Shown here: piece after piece, positions 50,401 to 59,408 of the stretch
Layout: every line of letters begins with the position of its first letter
Numbering within the stretch: position 1 is the stretch's first letter
NCBI GenBank assembly: GCA_018969425.1
Contig: JAGWYJ010000009.1
Location: 1 to 64,000 of the forward strand
Origin: Alphaproteobacteria bacterium
Lineage (GTDB): Bacteria > Pseudomonadota > Alphaproteobacteria > Caulobacterales > Hyphomonadaceae
Direction: 5' to 3'
DNA: 64,000 nucleotides
Notes under the pieces: generated by a model
Seen by the model: only the letters and a program-made list of their open reading frames with translations
What the model was told of the DNA's origin: nothing
Database searches by the model: none
Made by a program: the position numbers and the translations under genes

Positions 50401-52677
50401 ATGTCGTTTGCAAATTTCGGTCTGTGTCGGCCCTGGATGCTCGCCGGAGCCGCTCTGGCCTGCGCGCTGCCCGCCGCAGGCCTCGAACCCGGCCCTGACC
50501 CGGCTGCAACCGGGGTTGAACGGATTACGATCACCGCAGACCGGGAGGGACTTTTCGACGTCAGCGGTTCCGTTCAGCGTCTCGACGAGACGGAGCTTGA
50601 GCGACATGGTTACAGCGATCCCAATCGCGTTCTGCGTCTGACTCCGGGTGTCTATCTGCAGGAAGAGGACGGGGCCGGCCTGCGCCCGAATATCGGAATA
50701 AGAGGTTCAGGGTCCGACCGAAGCAGCCGTATTACTGTCATGGAGGATGGCGTGCTCATGGCGCCGGCGCCGTACTCCGCCCCGGCGGCCTATTATTTCC
50801 CAAGGCTGGCGCGCATGACAGGGATCGAGCTGTCCAAGGGGCCAGCTTCGATCGTCTACGGGCCCTTCACCACTGGCGGGGCGCTCCATCTCTTCGGGGC
50901 GCCGATCCCTGAGACGGACGGCAGGCTATCGGGAGGACTGGACGTTCGCGCCGGAGATTTCGGCGGGTCTCGCGTTCATGCCCGCGCCGGAGGCTGGCGG
51001 TCGGCTGGACCTGATCTGGAGGTCGGCGGGCTTCTCCAGGCGCTCGACGAGCGTTCAGACGGGTTTAAAGAGCTCGATACGGGTCGCGGGACAGGATTTG
51101 ACATTCAGGACAGCGTCGCCCGGCTGGGTGTGCGGACGCTTGGAGAGCGCGGGCCAGTCCAGAGCCTTGAGTTAAAGGTCCAGTCCTCGACCGAAGTCTC
51201 AGATGAGACTTATCTCGGTTTGACCCTTGAGGACTTCGAGAGCCAGCCTTTCCGACGCTATAGGGCGAGCGATCAGGATCGGATGGCGGTTGATCATCAG
51301 ACCATGCAGCTGACTTATGAAGCGGAGCTGAGCCCCGATCTTGTCCTCACCGCGATCGCTTATGAAACGCGAACGTCGCGGCAGTGGTACAAGCTTCAGG
51401 ATGTTCGGAACCGAACAGATACGTCCTGGGTCACTCTGTCGTCGGTTCTGGCGTCTCCGACCTTATTTAGCGAAGCCTACGCGTCGCTCGTCGGCGCGCC
51501 GGGCTATGTCGCCAGTTTCAGCCCCGCAGGAGAACTCCGGGTCAGAAATAACCTGCGCTCCTACAGGTCCGCCGGAGTTCAGGGCGCTCTGGATGTCTCA
51601 TTTGCGACGGGCCCTGCGGACCACAAGCTGCAGATCTCCCTGCGTCGTCACGAGGACTTGGAAGATCGCTTTCAGAATGACGACCGCTACCAGATGTCGA
51701 ACTCGCAGATGGTGCTGCGATCGGCGGGGGCGCCGGGATCTCAGGATAATCGCTTGTCGTCTGCTGACGCATGGTCGGCCTTTGTCCGGGACGAGGTTCG
51801 CTGGGGGGATTTCATTGTCTCCCCCGGGATCAGATGGGAAAGCATTGAGAGCCGTCAGGCGCTTTATTCCCTGACCGATCCGTCCAGATCAGGCGCAGTC
51901 TCAACCGTCTCGAACCGCCTGACCAAGGTGATCCCGGGAGTGGGCGTCACATTCGCTCCTTCGCAGAGCGTCCGCCTGTTCGCCGGCGTTCACAAGGGAT
52001 TTTCCCCGCCGGCCCCGGGAAGCCGCGCTGATGCGGAGACGTCGTGGAATTATGAAGTCGGCGCCCGTTATCAGGACGATGACGTCCACGCCGAAGCTGT
52101 CGTGTTCGCCAATGAGTTCGACAATCTGGTCGGGACCTGCACATCGTCCTCGGGAGAGGGGTGTACGATCGGGGATCAGTTCTCCGGCGGTCAGGCCAGC
52201 GTGCGCGGACTTGAAATCGTCGCTGAGGCGGATGTGGGAGGGCTTCTCCGACAGTCGTTTTCGGCGCCTGTAGGAGTTATTTACACGCTGACGGAAGGGA
52301 CTTTCGGATCCTCGTTCGTGTCTTCCTACTCGCCATGGGGACGAGTGACCTCGGGAGATCTCATGCCGCAGATGCCCCGACACCAGGTCACTCTGACGGC
52401 AGGTCTTGAGACTGACATCGCTTCGCTTCACCTCCTGGTCAATTATGTCAGCGATGCGCGTTCGACGGTCGGTCGGGGGGATCCGGTCGGGACGGATCTC
52501 ATCGACGGGCGAGTTCTTCTCGATCTCTCGGGGCGATGGGAGGTCTTCCCGGGCGCTTTCGTGACCGGATCGGTCACCAATCTGACCGACGAGATCTACA
52601 ATGCAGGCTTCCGACCGGCTGGGGCGCGGCCAGGGTCTCCCCGCCAGGTATCTGTCGGATTATCCTATTCCTTCTGA
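50401..52677 (+). CDS. TonB-dependent outer-membrane receptor (FecA-like)
   Basis: A 758-residue receptor. Signal peptide to about 27 (ALACALPAAG), plug domain about 45-160 (LDETELERHGYSDPNRVLRLTPGVY, PNIGIRGSGSDRSSRITVMEDG read in parts; ELSKGPASIVYGPFTTGG), then a 22-strand barrel ending in a terminal Phe (SVGLSYSF). No FecA-type signalling domain precedes the plug. Resembles ferric citrate or siderophore receptors by plug sequence; substrate not certain. The ATG at 50401 lies after the Fur-like operator; no FecR, sigma factor or ABC importer is near. Confidence 0.9.
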   Translation: MSFANFGLCRPWMLAGAALACALPAAGLEPGPDPAATGVERITITADREGLFDVSGSVQRLDETELERHGYSDPNRVLRLTPGVYLQEEDGAGLRPNIGIRGSGSDRSSRITVMEDGVLMAPAPYSAPAAYYFPRLARMTGIELSKGPASIVYGPFTTGGALHLFGAPIPETDGRLSGGLDVRAGDFGGSRVHARAGGWRSAGPDLEVGGLLQALDERSDGFKELDTGRGTGFDIQDSVARLGVRTLGERGPVQSLELKVQSSTEVSDETYLGLTLEDFESQPFRRYRASDQDRMAVDHQTMQLTYEAELSPDLVLTAIAYETRTSRQWYKLQDVRNRTDTSWVTLSSVLASPTLFSEAYASLVGAPGYVASFSPAGELRVRNNLRSYRSAGVQGALDVSFATGPADHKLQISLRRHEDLEDRFQNDDRYQMSNSQMVLRSAGAPGSQDNRLSSADAWSAFVRDEVRWGDFIVSPGIRWESIESRQALYSLTDPSRSGAVSTVSNRLTKVIPGVGVTFAPSQSVRLFAGVHKGFSPPAPGSRADAETSWNYEVGARYQDDDVHAEAVVFANEFDNLVGTCTSSSGEGCTIGDQFSGGQASVRGLEIVAEADVGGLLRQSFSAPVGVIYTLTEGTFGSSFVSSYSPWGRVTSGDLMPQMPRHQVTLTAGLETDIASLHLLVNYVSDARSTVGRGDPVGTDLIDGRVLLDLSGRWEVFPGAFVTGSVTNLTDEIYNAGFRPAGARPGSPRQVSVGLSYSF

Positions 52678-52703
52678 GTTCGCTGCCCTATGACCCCGCC
52701 GCC

Positions 52704-53123
52704 TCAGGTCGCCTTCGATCGGTCGGCCAGACGGCTGGCCTGAGCGTCCCAGTCGGACAGACCGTCGAAGGGTACGATACGGATCGTCCGGAACGATCTG
52801 GGGTCGTCAAGACATCGAATATTCACGGAATAGCCGTCGGGGTTGGAGCGCGGGACGTAGAACGACTTTACGCCGCAGACGGCGCAGAAAAGGTGGCGTG
52901 CGCATCCCGTGTTGAAACGATACTCGAGCAGGGCGGACCGGGGCGTCAGCAGCCTGAACCTGGAGGCGGGCACGATCAGGTGAAGGTAACCTGATTTCGA
53001 GCAGATCGAGCAGTTGCAGTCCTCAACCTCAATGTCCTCGGGCGCCTGGGTCTCGTAGCGGACAGCGCCGCAATGACAGCCGCCCGAATGCCAGCGAAGC
53101 GCCTCACTCTCCGGCGTCGTCAT
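52704..53123 (-). CDS. GFA-family (CENP-V/GFA) zinc protein
   Basis: A 139-residue protein of the glutathione-dependent formaldehyde-activating family, though most members lack that activity. Zinc-binding cysteines: GCHCG (16, 18), CNCSIC (36, 38, 41), and CAVC (80, 83). The fold is a beta sandwich. The ATG at 53123 overlaps the stop of the upstream gene (ATGA), so it is coupled to a secreted ClpP-fold protein, an odd pairing. Confidence 0.9.
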   Translation of the reverse strand: MTTPESEALRWHSGGCHCGAVRYETQAPEDIEVEDCNCSICSKSGYLHLIVPASRFRLLTPRSALLEYRFNTGCARHLFCAVCGVKSFYVPRSNPDGYSVNIRCLDDPRSFRTIRIVPFDGLSDWDAQASRLADRSKAT

Positions 53124-54367
53124 TGAACCGACCCGCGGCAGGAGCGGACCATGCCGGCGATCTTGTCCCGATCCAGATCGAGAGAAATGAGATTGAAGCC
53201 GGTCACTGAATTCGGCTCTGGCGTCGTTGTGGTGAGCTGAATGCTCCTGGCGGTCGTCAGGACATCTATGAAACGTTTCGAAATATCGATCGTCAGGGTC
53301 ACATTTCCATAAGGGCTGACGGTCGGAGGACCGATGATTTCCGACTTTTCCAGGCGAACATCGCGCACATCCGAGAAGCCGTCCGGACCGGGCGTCGCCA
53401 ACTGCCAGAAAATCGACAGCCCGCCGGCCGTCAGATCGACAATCTTCTGAGCATCTTCCCGTCCGCGGCTTCGTCGGGTGTCGTGAACCAGCCACATCAG
53501 AAGACGGGGAGAGGCGGTCCGATCACAGAAAAACTCCAGCCTGTCTTCTTTCCACTCATCGCCCTGAGTATGGCGCAGGAAAAACTGCCCCTGAGCGTCG
53601 GTCTCATATGACCAGGACAGCGAACGATGAGTGAAGTTGATCCGATAGGCGTTGAGTTTCTCTTCAGTCAGAGCATTGAGTGTCTGCGGTCCGGCCTTGG
53701 ACATCTCCGTCAGAAAGACCGGGTCGGCGCCCATTGTGCGCACATATTCGACAATCTCGCCGTTGGCGACCTGAAGCATGGACAGGGCCTCGCTGAGGTC
53801 AGGGCAATACCTCACATCCGGAAGGAGAAGCCATGGAAACTTCGCCCGAGCGCTCGCCTTGTCCACACAGTCCATCGAGACCTGATGAACCGCGAAGGTG
53901 GCGCCGATCTCGACATGACGAGCGACACCGCCAAGGAAAGCCAGAGTGCATGCGCTGATGCAGTATCCGGGATACACCCGTGAGTAGGCATGGAGGTCTA
54001 TGCCCTTGTCGTTCGGCGGTCGTCGGGTGTTTGTGGCCACGCCGGTGTTGAGGTGCGCGTCGCGGATGATACGCCCTACAGCCATTCCGGCGCTCAGGTC
54101 CCCGCCTGTGGAGTTGAGGTAAATCCGGGTATCTGGCGAGTATCGGGAGCGTCTCAGAAATGATTTGAGAGCGTCAGGCGTCTCGGGAGTGAATTCTCCA
54201 TCCGCGAATATCGCCGGCGTGTCTCCGAAGACGCTCCCCCATTCGAACGTCATAGGCTGGTCTGCAAGCTGCGCGCTCGCATTCGGCGATATCAGCGCCG
54301 CGGCAGCGAGGGCCAGCACCGCGCCGAGACCCGACCGAAACCCGGACAGTCCGCCCGCCGCACGCAT
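53120..54367 (-). CDS. Secreted ClpP/SppA-fold protein with unassigned C-terminal domain
   Basis: A 415-residue exported protein. Signal peptide to about 32. Residues 80-250 have a ClpP-like core (COG3904 style): IYLNSTGGDLSAGMAVG (82-98), a candidate nucleophile Ser138 set between two cysteines (YCISAC 135-140), and His161 in FAVHQVS; TEEKLNAYRI near 235 corresponds to the last ClpP helix-turn before the catalytic Asp, but that Asp is not clear. The C-terminal 150 residues (about 260-410) look beta-rich and match nothing I know. Cys pairs suggest periplasmic disulfides. Substrate unknown. Confidence 0.8.
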   Translation of the reverse strand: MRAAGGLSGFRSGLGAVLALAAAALISPNASAQLADQPMTFEWGSVFGDTPAIFADGEFTPETPDALKSFLRRSRYSPDTRIYLNSTGGDLSAGMAVGRIIRDAHLNTGVATNTRRPPNDKGIDLHAYSRVYPGYCISACTLAFLGGVARHVEIGATFAVHQVSMDCVDKASARAKFPWLLLPDVRYCPDLSEALSMLQVANGEIVEYVRTMGADPVFLTEMSKAGPQTLNALTEEKLNAYRINFTHRSLSWSYETDAQGQFFLRHTQGDEWKEDRLEFFCDRTASPRLLMWLVHDTRRSRGREDAQKIVDLTAGGLSIFWQLATPGPDGFSDVRDVRLEKSEIIGPPTVSPYGNVTLTIDISKRFIDVLTTARSIQLTTTTPEPNSVTGFNLISLDLDRDKIAGMVRSCRGSVQ

Positions 54368-54482
54368 TGATTCCCGTCTCCTGTAAGCTGAAGCGTTTTA
54401 CCCCAACAATTTTCCACGCGACAGACTCAACCGGAGGGCTGGATGTGACGACGCGGGTCGGACCCTATCCTCCTCAGAGCGC

Positions 54483-55454
54483 TCAGCCACGGCCCCCCAA
54501 AGGCGGCTCGGCGGTCAGGTCGAGCAGATAATCTGCGGCGGCTGAAGCGGGCATACGGCCGTTCGAGACGTCCTCCCGAACGTCCTTCAGGCAGGCGATT
54601 ATACGTGGGTCAGCTTCAAATCGACGCTGCAGGCCCTCGGCGACCAGAGAGTCCAGCCATCTGACCTGCTGCAGGGCCCGGCGGCGCTGCAGTGCGCCCG
54701 ATGCGTGCGCCGCCGCCCGCATGCGAACCGTCAGGTCCCACAGCTCCTCCAGTCCCTCTCCGGTCTGTCCCGAGACCAGACGAACCGGAGCGGTGTGAGC
54801 GCCTTCGGCGGGGGCCACCAGGTGCAGGGCGGTTTCGTAGCCGCTCCTGGCTCGTTCAGCCGCTTTTCGGTCAAGATCGCACTTGTTGACGGCGAGAATG
54901 TCCACGACTTCCAGAAGTCCCTTCTTGATACCCTGAAGCTCGTCTCCTGCATTCGGCAGCATCAGCGCCAGCAGGAGGTCGACCATATCCGAGACCATCG
55001 TTTCGGACTGGCCTACGCCCACGGTCTCCACAATGACGACGTCAAACCCCGCCGCCTCGCAAAGCAACATCGCTTCCCGGGTCCTCGCCGCCGCCCCTCC
55101 GAGGGTGTCGCCCGCGGGCGAGGGACGGATAAACGCCCCGGGGTCCATCGACAGTTTCGCCATTCGGGTCTTGTCGCCGAGGATTGAGCCTCCTGATCGT
55201 CGCGATGTGGGATCGATTGCAAGGACTGCGACCTTCAGCCCTTTCGATGTCAGGAGCGATCCGAAGGTGTCGATGAAGGTCGACTTGCCGACCCCGGGAA
55301 CCCCGGTCACTCCGAGTCTGCAGGCCTTACCGGTGAGCGGCATGATCTGGCTGATCAGGCGTCGCGCGGCCGTCTGGTGATCGCGGCGCGAAGATTCGGC
55401 CAGGGTGATCGCCCGCGACAGGCCGGCCCTCGTGGTCAGGTCTTCCGGGGTCAT
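54483..55454 (-). CDS. meaB: Methylmalonyl-CoA mutase-associated GTPase MeaB
   Basis: G-protein chaperone that guards and reloads adenosylcobalamin in methylmalonyl-CoA mutase. The 323-residue protein has Walker A GVPGVGKSTFID (about 48-59), AIDPTSRRSGGSILGDKTRM (in family-typical form), VETVGVGQSE and NKCD. A TTG one codon upstream is in frame; the ATG at 55454 is preferred. It lies 1.2 kb downstream of mutB on the same strand. Confidence 0.95.
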   Translation of the reverse strand: MTPEDLTTRAGLSRAITLAESSRRDHQTAARRLISQIMPLTGKACRLGVTGVPGVGKSTFIDTFGSLLTSKGLKVAVLAIDPTSRRSGGSILGDKTRMAKLSMDPGAFIRPSPAGDTLGGAAARTREAMLLCEAAGFDVVIVETVGVGQSETMVSDMVDLLLALMLPNAGDELQGIKKGLLEVVDILAVNKCDLDRKAAERARSGYETALHLVAPAEGAHTAPVRLVSGQTGEGLEELWDLTVRMRAAAHASGALQRRRALQQVRWLDSLVAEGLQRRFEADPRIIACLKDVREDVSNGRMPASAAADYLLDLTAEPPLGGRG

Positions 55455-56124
55455 CAAGAGGTGTTCCTGACCTGTAAGAACTTAAAGCGCATTGGATTTG
55501 TCTGACCCGGGTGATTAACGGATCTTGAGCCCTCTGAGGAGCAGGGGGGGATGATCTTCGGCTGCATCGTCGTCCGCCAGAGGCTCTCGCGTTCAGCGCA
55601 GGCGACGTGATGACCCCTTATTCCGCTTCCCCTCAGGTAAGCGATACAGGCTGAAGGTCCGGAGATTATCCGGTTCGGCCACAGCTGCGCCCGACAGGTT
55701 CGGAGTTTCGCTGCTCCCGCCGCTGTCGATATCCCTAGAGACCAGCTGGCGCATTGGGCCATCCGCCCCGGATTGAATGAAGAGGGGGCGACGAGGATCC
55801 ATGTCCGGGTTTTGTGCGGAGCGAGGGGCTCGGCCAGCAGGTTGTGGAGCAACAGGAACGACAGGGCCTGGATCGCTCCGACAACCCGGCGCCCTGCAAT
55901 GCAGCGATGCCTTGCAGCGTTCATTTCTCTCAGAAAACGCCGCACGGCGTTACGTGGCCCCCGTCTTCAGGACGGCCTACACCACAGTCCCTTGCAGGCC
56001 CGTCTGAGGGACACCGCCGAACGGTCCCTCTTCCATCGGAAACCGAAACAGGCTGAAATCCGTCCGCCAGAGACTGTGCGCGCCCCCGTCACAGGCCTCA
56101 TTCGCCTGTTTCGCTCGTGGACGC
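55455..56124. other. 670-base stretch without a recognisable gene
   Basis: Between meaB and the CC0125-type lipoprotein gene no frame on either strand gives a plausible protein. Short open frames exist in several frames (for example minus 55593-55802 and plus 55773-56453) but have no start context or recognisable sequence, and the last runs antisense into the lipoprotein gene. It could hold a decayed gene, a long 5' leader of meaB, or a small RNA. A CGTCCGCCAGAG word occurs twice (about 55571 and 56060). Confidence 0.6.
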
Positions 56125-56604
56125 TCAGGGACGTACCGTTTCCTCGAGGGCGCGCGCCGCATCGATTATGTCGGGAGACCCGGAGGCGGACGAGTTCGAC
56201 ATCACGAACTCGATCACAGTCTGGGAAGGCCCTGAGGGCTGCTGAAGTTCGGTCCTGCGAATGGACGGAAAGGGATCGAAGGGAAACGGAGGCGGCAAAG
56301 GGGCAAATGAAGCTGCTCGCCGTGTCTCTGACCGAAAGGTCTCCTTTCGGACGATTTGAAAGGACAGATACCCCGACGCGAGGGTCAGCTCTGCGGCTCT
56401 GCGGCGGGCGTGCGCCTCAGTCGTCTCACTGTCAGCGGCTGACCGGCCTGTGACCGTCACGCGGTATCGGTTACGTTCAATTCGGATTTCCGAGTAGCCA
56501 GCCTTTTCGCGGCTGCTCGCAGGCTGATAGGGCGTCGGGGGCGACGAACAGCCAGCGAGCCAGGCCGCTCCCGCAAGCGTCACCAGAAGCGGCTTCAGAC
56601 TCAT
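56125..56604 (-). CDS. CC0125/CC1285-family lipoprotein
   Basis: A 159-residue lipoprotein with lipobox LAGC (Cys19) after a normal signal peptide. The domain has GYSEIRIERNRYRVTVTGRS and ARRRAAELTLASGYLSFQIV in parts, the signature of this family from stalked and budding alphaproteobacteria, followed by a Pro/Phe-rich region and a variable end. Function unknown. It starts 37 bases after mutB ends, so it may share the mRNA. Confidence 0.85.
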   Translation of the reverse strand: MSLKPLLVTLAGAAWLAGCSSPPTPYQPASSREKAGYSEIRIERNRYRVTVTGRSAADSETTEAHARRRAAELTLASGYLSFQIVRKETFRSETRRAASFAPLPPPFPFDPFPSIRRTELQQPSGPSQTVIEFVMSNSSASGSPDIIDAARALEETVRP

Positions 56605-56641
56605 CTCTCGTCTCCTGCAGCTCTCCCCGGGCCCGAAACGG

Positions 56642-58828
56642 TCAGACAGCGCCGGCCGGGCGGGAATTATGCCCCAGTTTTACGCCGAGGGCCGACATGA
56701 GCTCCATCGCTGCGTCGGCGATGACCGTTCCCGGCGGAAAGATGGCGGCTGCTCCGGCCTGCCTCAGCTCATCATAGTCCTGCGGGGGAACAACGCCTCC
56801 GACGACGATCGTTATGTCGTCCCGTCCCTCCGCCGTAAGCGCTGCGCGGAGCGCCGGCACGAGGGTGAGATGACCCGCTGCGAGAGAGGACGCGGCCACG
56901 ACGTGCACATCGTTTTCTACCGCCTGTCGCGCCGCCTCTTCGGGCGTCTGAAAAAGAGGTCCGATATCGACATCCCAGCCGAGGTCGGCAAATGCGGAGG
57001 CGACGACCTTTTGTCCTCGGTCATGCCCATCCTGTCCCATCTTCGCGATCAGTATTCTCGGGCGGCGTCCTTCCGATCTCTGGAAGGCGTCCGCCATCTC
57101 CCGGGCGGCGTCGACCTTGTCGGATTTGGCGCCCATGCCTGAGGCGTAAACGCCGCTGATCGACCGGATCACCGCCTGGTGACGGCCGACAGATTTTTCG
57201 ATCGCGAGCGAAATCTCTCCGACCGTTGCGCGGGCGCGAGCCGCCTGAACGCCCAGTTCGAGCAGATTGCCTTGCCCCGACGCCGCCGCCTCCGTGAGCG
57301 CATTCAATGCAATGTCGACGTCTGCCTGAGAGCGCTCGGCTCGAAGTCTCGCCAGCTTGTCCAGCTGCATCTGGCGCACCTTCGCGTTGTCCACCTTGAG
57401 GACGGGCACATCCTCCGGTTCAGAGAGGCGCAGTTTGTTGACGCCGACAATGGTCTGAAGGCCGCTGTCGATGCGCGCCTGGGTCCGCGCGGCAGCCTCC
57501 TCGATCCGAAGCTTCGGAACGCCTTCCTCAATGGCTTTCGCCATGCCGCCCATCGCTTCGACTTCCTCGATGTGCTGCATGGCTTTTCTGGCAAGGTCGT
57601 GGGTCAGCCGCTCAAGATAATAGGAGCCGCCCCATGGATCGATCGTTCGTGTGACGCCCGCCTCCTGCTGAAGGAAGATCTGCGTGTTTCGGGCGATGCG
57701 GGCCGATATGTCTGTTGGCAGCGCAAGCGCCTCGTCAAAGGCGTTGGTGTGAAGAGACTGCGTCTGACCGCCTGCCGCCGCCATCGCCTCGAGGCAGGTG
57801 CGTACGATGTTGTTGTTGACGTCCTGCGCCGTCAGGGACCAGCCCGATGTCTGACAGTGGGTGCGCAGGGAGAGTGACTTGTCGCTCTGGGGGTTGAACG
57901 GCTTCACAAGCTTCGCCCAGAGCAGGCGCGCCGCCCGCATTTTTGCGACTTCCATGAAGTAATTCATGCCTATCGCCCAGAAAAACGAGAGGCGCGGAGC
58001 GAATGCGTCCACCGTCAGACCCGCGGCCAGACCTGCGCGAATGTACTCCACCCCGTCGGCCAGGGTGTAGGCGAGCTCCAGATCTGCGGTCGCTCCGGCC
58101 TCCTGCATGTGGTAGCCGGAAATCGAGATCGAGTTAAACTTGGGCATTCGCCTCGAGGTGTAGGCGAAGATGTCGGAGATGATCCGCATCGACGGTCCCG
58201 GAGGGTAGATGTAGGTGTTGCGGACCATGAACTCCTTGAGAATGTCGTTCTGAATCGTCCCGGAGAGCTTTTCGGGGGGGACGCCCTGTTCCTCGGCGGC
58301 GAGAATGAACAGAGACATGATCGGCAGCACGGCCCCGTTCATGGTCATCGACACGCTCATGCGGTCGAGGGGGATTCCGTCAAAGAGGGTCCGCATATCG
58401 TAGATCGAATCGATTGCGACCCCCGCCATACCGACATCTCCGGTCACCCTCGGGTGATCGCTGTCATATCCGCGATGCGTTGCAAGATCGAAGGCGACGG
58501 AGAGCCCTTTCTGACCGGCAGCCAGGTTTCGCCGATAGAATGCGTTGGAATCCTCAGCCGTGGAGAAGCCGGCATACTGACGGATGGTCCAGGGCTGTTG
58601 AGCGTACATCGTCGGATAGGGGCCCCGACCAAAGGGCGCGAGGCCCGGAAAATCGTTCAGGAAGTCGAGGCCTGACGTGTCTGCAGCCGTGTACAGGCTG
58701 CGCACGGGCACACCCTCCGGCGTCTCCCATGTGCGCTGATGGGGGGTGACGGACGTCTCCCGGTTGTCCGCGACTTCGGAGGCTGAACGAAAGGCTCGTG
58801 CGGCGAAGTCAGGAAAGGACGCAGACAT
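56642..58828 (-). CDS. mutB: Methylmalonyl-CoA mutase large (catalytic) subunit
   Basis: Adenosylcobalamin enzyme that interconverts methylmalonyl-CoA and succinyl-CoA. The 728-residue protein has the TIM-barrel domain ([21 protein letters not shown] and [18 protein letters not shown] in parts) and the C-terminal B12 domain with the lower-ligand motif DGHDRG (near residue 610). It pairs with the mutA product encoded 2.7 kb away on the same strand, and with MeaB. The two are normally adjacent; here five genes, two of them on the other strand, lie between mutA and meaB. Confidence 0.96.
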   Translation of the reverse strand: MSASFPDFAARAFRSASEVADNRETSVTPHQRTWETPEGVPVRSLYTAADTSGLDFLNDFPGLAPFGRGPYPTMYAQQPWTIRQYAGFSTAEDSNAFYRRNLAAGQKGLSVAFDLATHRGYDSDHPRVTGDVGMAGVAIDSIYDMRTLFDGIPLDRMSVSMTMNGAVLPIMSLFILAAEEQGVPPEKLSGTIQNDILKEFMVRNTYIYPPGPSMRIISDIFAYTSRRMPKFNSISISGYHMQEAGATADLELAYTLADGVEYIRAGLAAGLTVDAFAPRLSFFWAIGMNYFMEVAKMRAARLLWAKLVKPFNPQSDKSLSLRTHCQTSGWSLTAQDVNNNIVRTCLEAMAAAGGQTQSLHTNAFDEALALPTDISARIARNTQIFLQQEAGVTRTIDPWGGSYYLERLTHDLARKAMQHIEEVEAMGGMAKAIEEGVPKLRIEEAAARTQARIDSGLQTIVGVNKLRLSEPEDVPVLKVDNAKVRQMQLDKLARLRAERSQADVDIALNALTEAAASGQGNLLELGVQAARARATVGEISLAIEKSVGRHQAVIRSISGVYASGMGAKSDKVDAAREMADAFQRSEGRRPRILIAKMGQDGHDRGQKVVASAFADLGWDVDIGPLFQTPEEAARQAVENDVHVVAASSLAAGHLTLVPALRAALTAEGRDDITIVVGGVVPPQDYDELRQAGAAAIFPPGTVIADAAMELMSALGVKLGHNSRPAGAV

Positions 58829-59004
58829 GACGAGCTCCGCAGCGTGAGACCAGAGCGCTCTCTAGCATCCCGGTCTTAATCATTGGAAGCGGCTTGGCGC
58901 GACGGAAAGGCCTCCTGTGATCCGTTTCAACCTTCAGGGATCCGGATCGAGGACCCTCAGCGACGTCAAGCGCTGCCTGTTTCCGCATTTCTGGAGGTAA
59001 AACA

Positions 59005-59295
59005 ATGCGTCCTGCACTGGTAATGGCTGGTCTGTCTCTATGCGTCTCGCTTGCCTCACAATCCGCCTTCGCCCAGACGCCCCAGGCTCCTCCGACGCCT
59101 GAGCAGCGGGAGGCTCGCTTTGTCTCGGCTGATGCGAACAAGGATGGCAAGCTCGATAAGGCGGAGTGGACTGCGACCTTGCCGGAACGAGCGGCGGAAT
59201 ACGCAGACATGATCTGGGCTCAGATCGATGAGGACGGAGATGGAAGCGTCACCAAGGAGCAGTTTGTCGCCTTCCGCATGAGGCGCGGCGGGTAA
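59005..59295 (+). CDS. Small exported EF-hand protein
   Basis: A 96-residue precursor with a signal peptide (cleavage after about 24, SAFAQ). Two canonical calcium loops follow: DANKDGKLDKAEW (about 43-55) and DEDGDGSVTKEQF (about 76-88). It would be a periplasmic or secreted Ca-binding protein of about 8 kDa. GGAGG lies nine bases before the ATG. It is divergent from mutB and ends in a strong hairpin. Confidence 0.9.
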   Translation: MRPALVMAGLSLCVSLASQSAFAQTPQAPPTPEQREARFVSADANKDGKLDKAEWTATLPERAAEYADMIWAQIDEDGDGSVTKEQFVAFRMRRGG

Positions 59296-59304
59296 CGCCC
59301 TCAG

Positions 59305-59328
59305 CGCGGGGCGCTTCGGCGCCCCGCG
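59305..59328 (+). terminator. TTCG-tetraloop hairpin after the EF-hand gene
   Basis: A perfect 10-bp stem of C and G (59305-59314 with 59319-59328) closed by a TTCG loop starts 10 bases after the stop, followed by TGCAGGGTGTTT. Very stable; likely terminator although the T run is short. Confidence 0.6.
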
Positions 59329-59363
59329 TGCAGGGTGTTTCCTTGAGACTTCCATGACTGTTG

Positions 59364-59382
59364 GAACGTGATATCCGAACGT
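59364..59382 (+). promoter_or_regulatory. Direct repeat GAACGT-N7-GAACGT before the SDR gene
   Basis: Two GAACGT hexamers at 59364 and 59377 lie 26-45 bases before the SDR ATG. A 13-base period places them on nearly the same helix face less a few degrees, fitting a dimer bound to direct repeats. The spacing does not match the alphaproteobacterial LexA site. Confidence 0.3.
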
Positions 59383-59408
59383 CATAAGTCAGATAAGGGG
59401 CGAGACGG

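Noticed and set aside
55773-56453. 226-codon plus-strand frame in the blank stretch
   Set aside because: Arg-rich, runs antisense into the CC0125-type lipoprotein, no ribosome site or known sequence.
59364-59382. Possible alphaproteobacterial LexA (SOS) box
   Set aside because: The GAAC repeats start 13 bases apart; the consensus GTTC-N7-GTTC needs 11. The SDR gene is also not an SOS-type gene.
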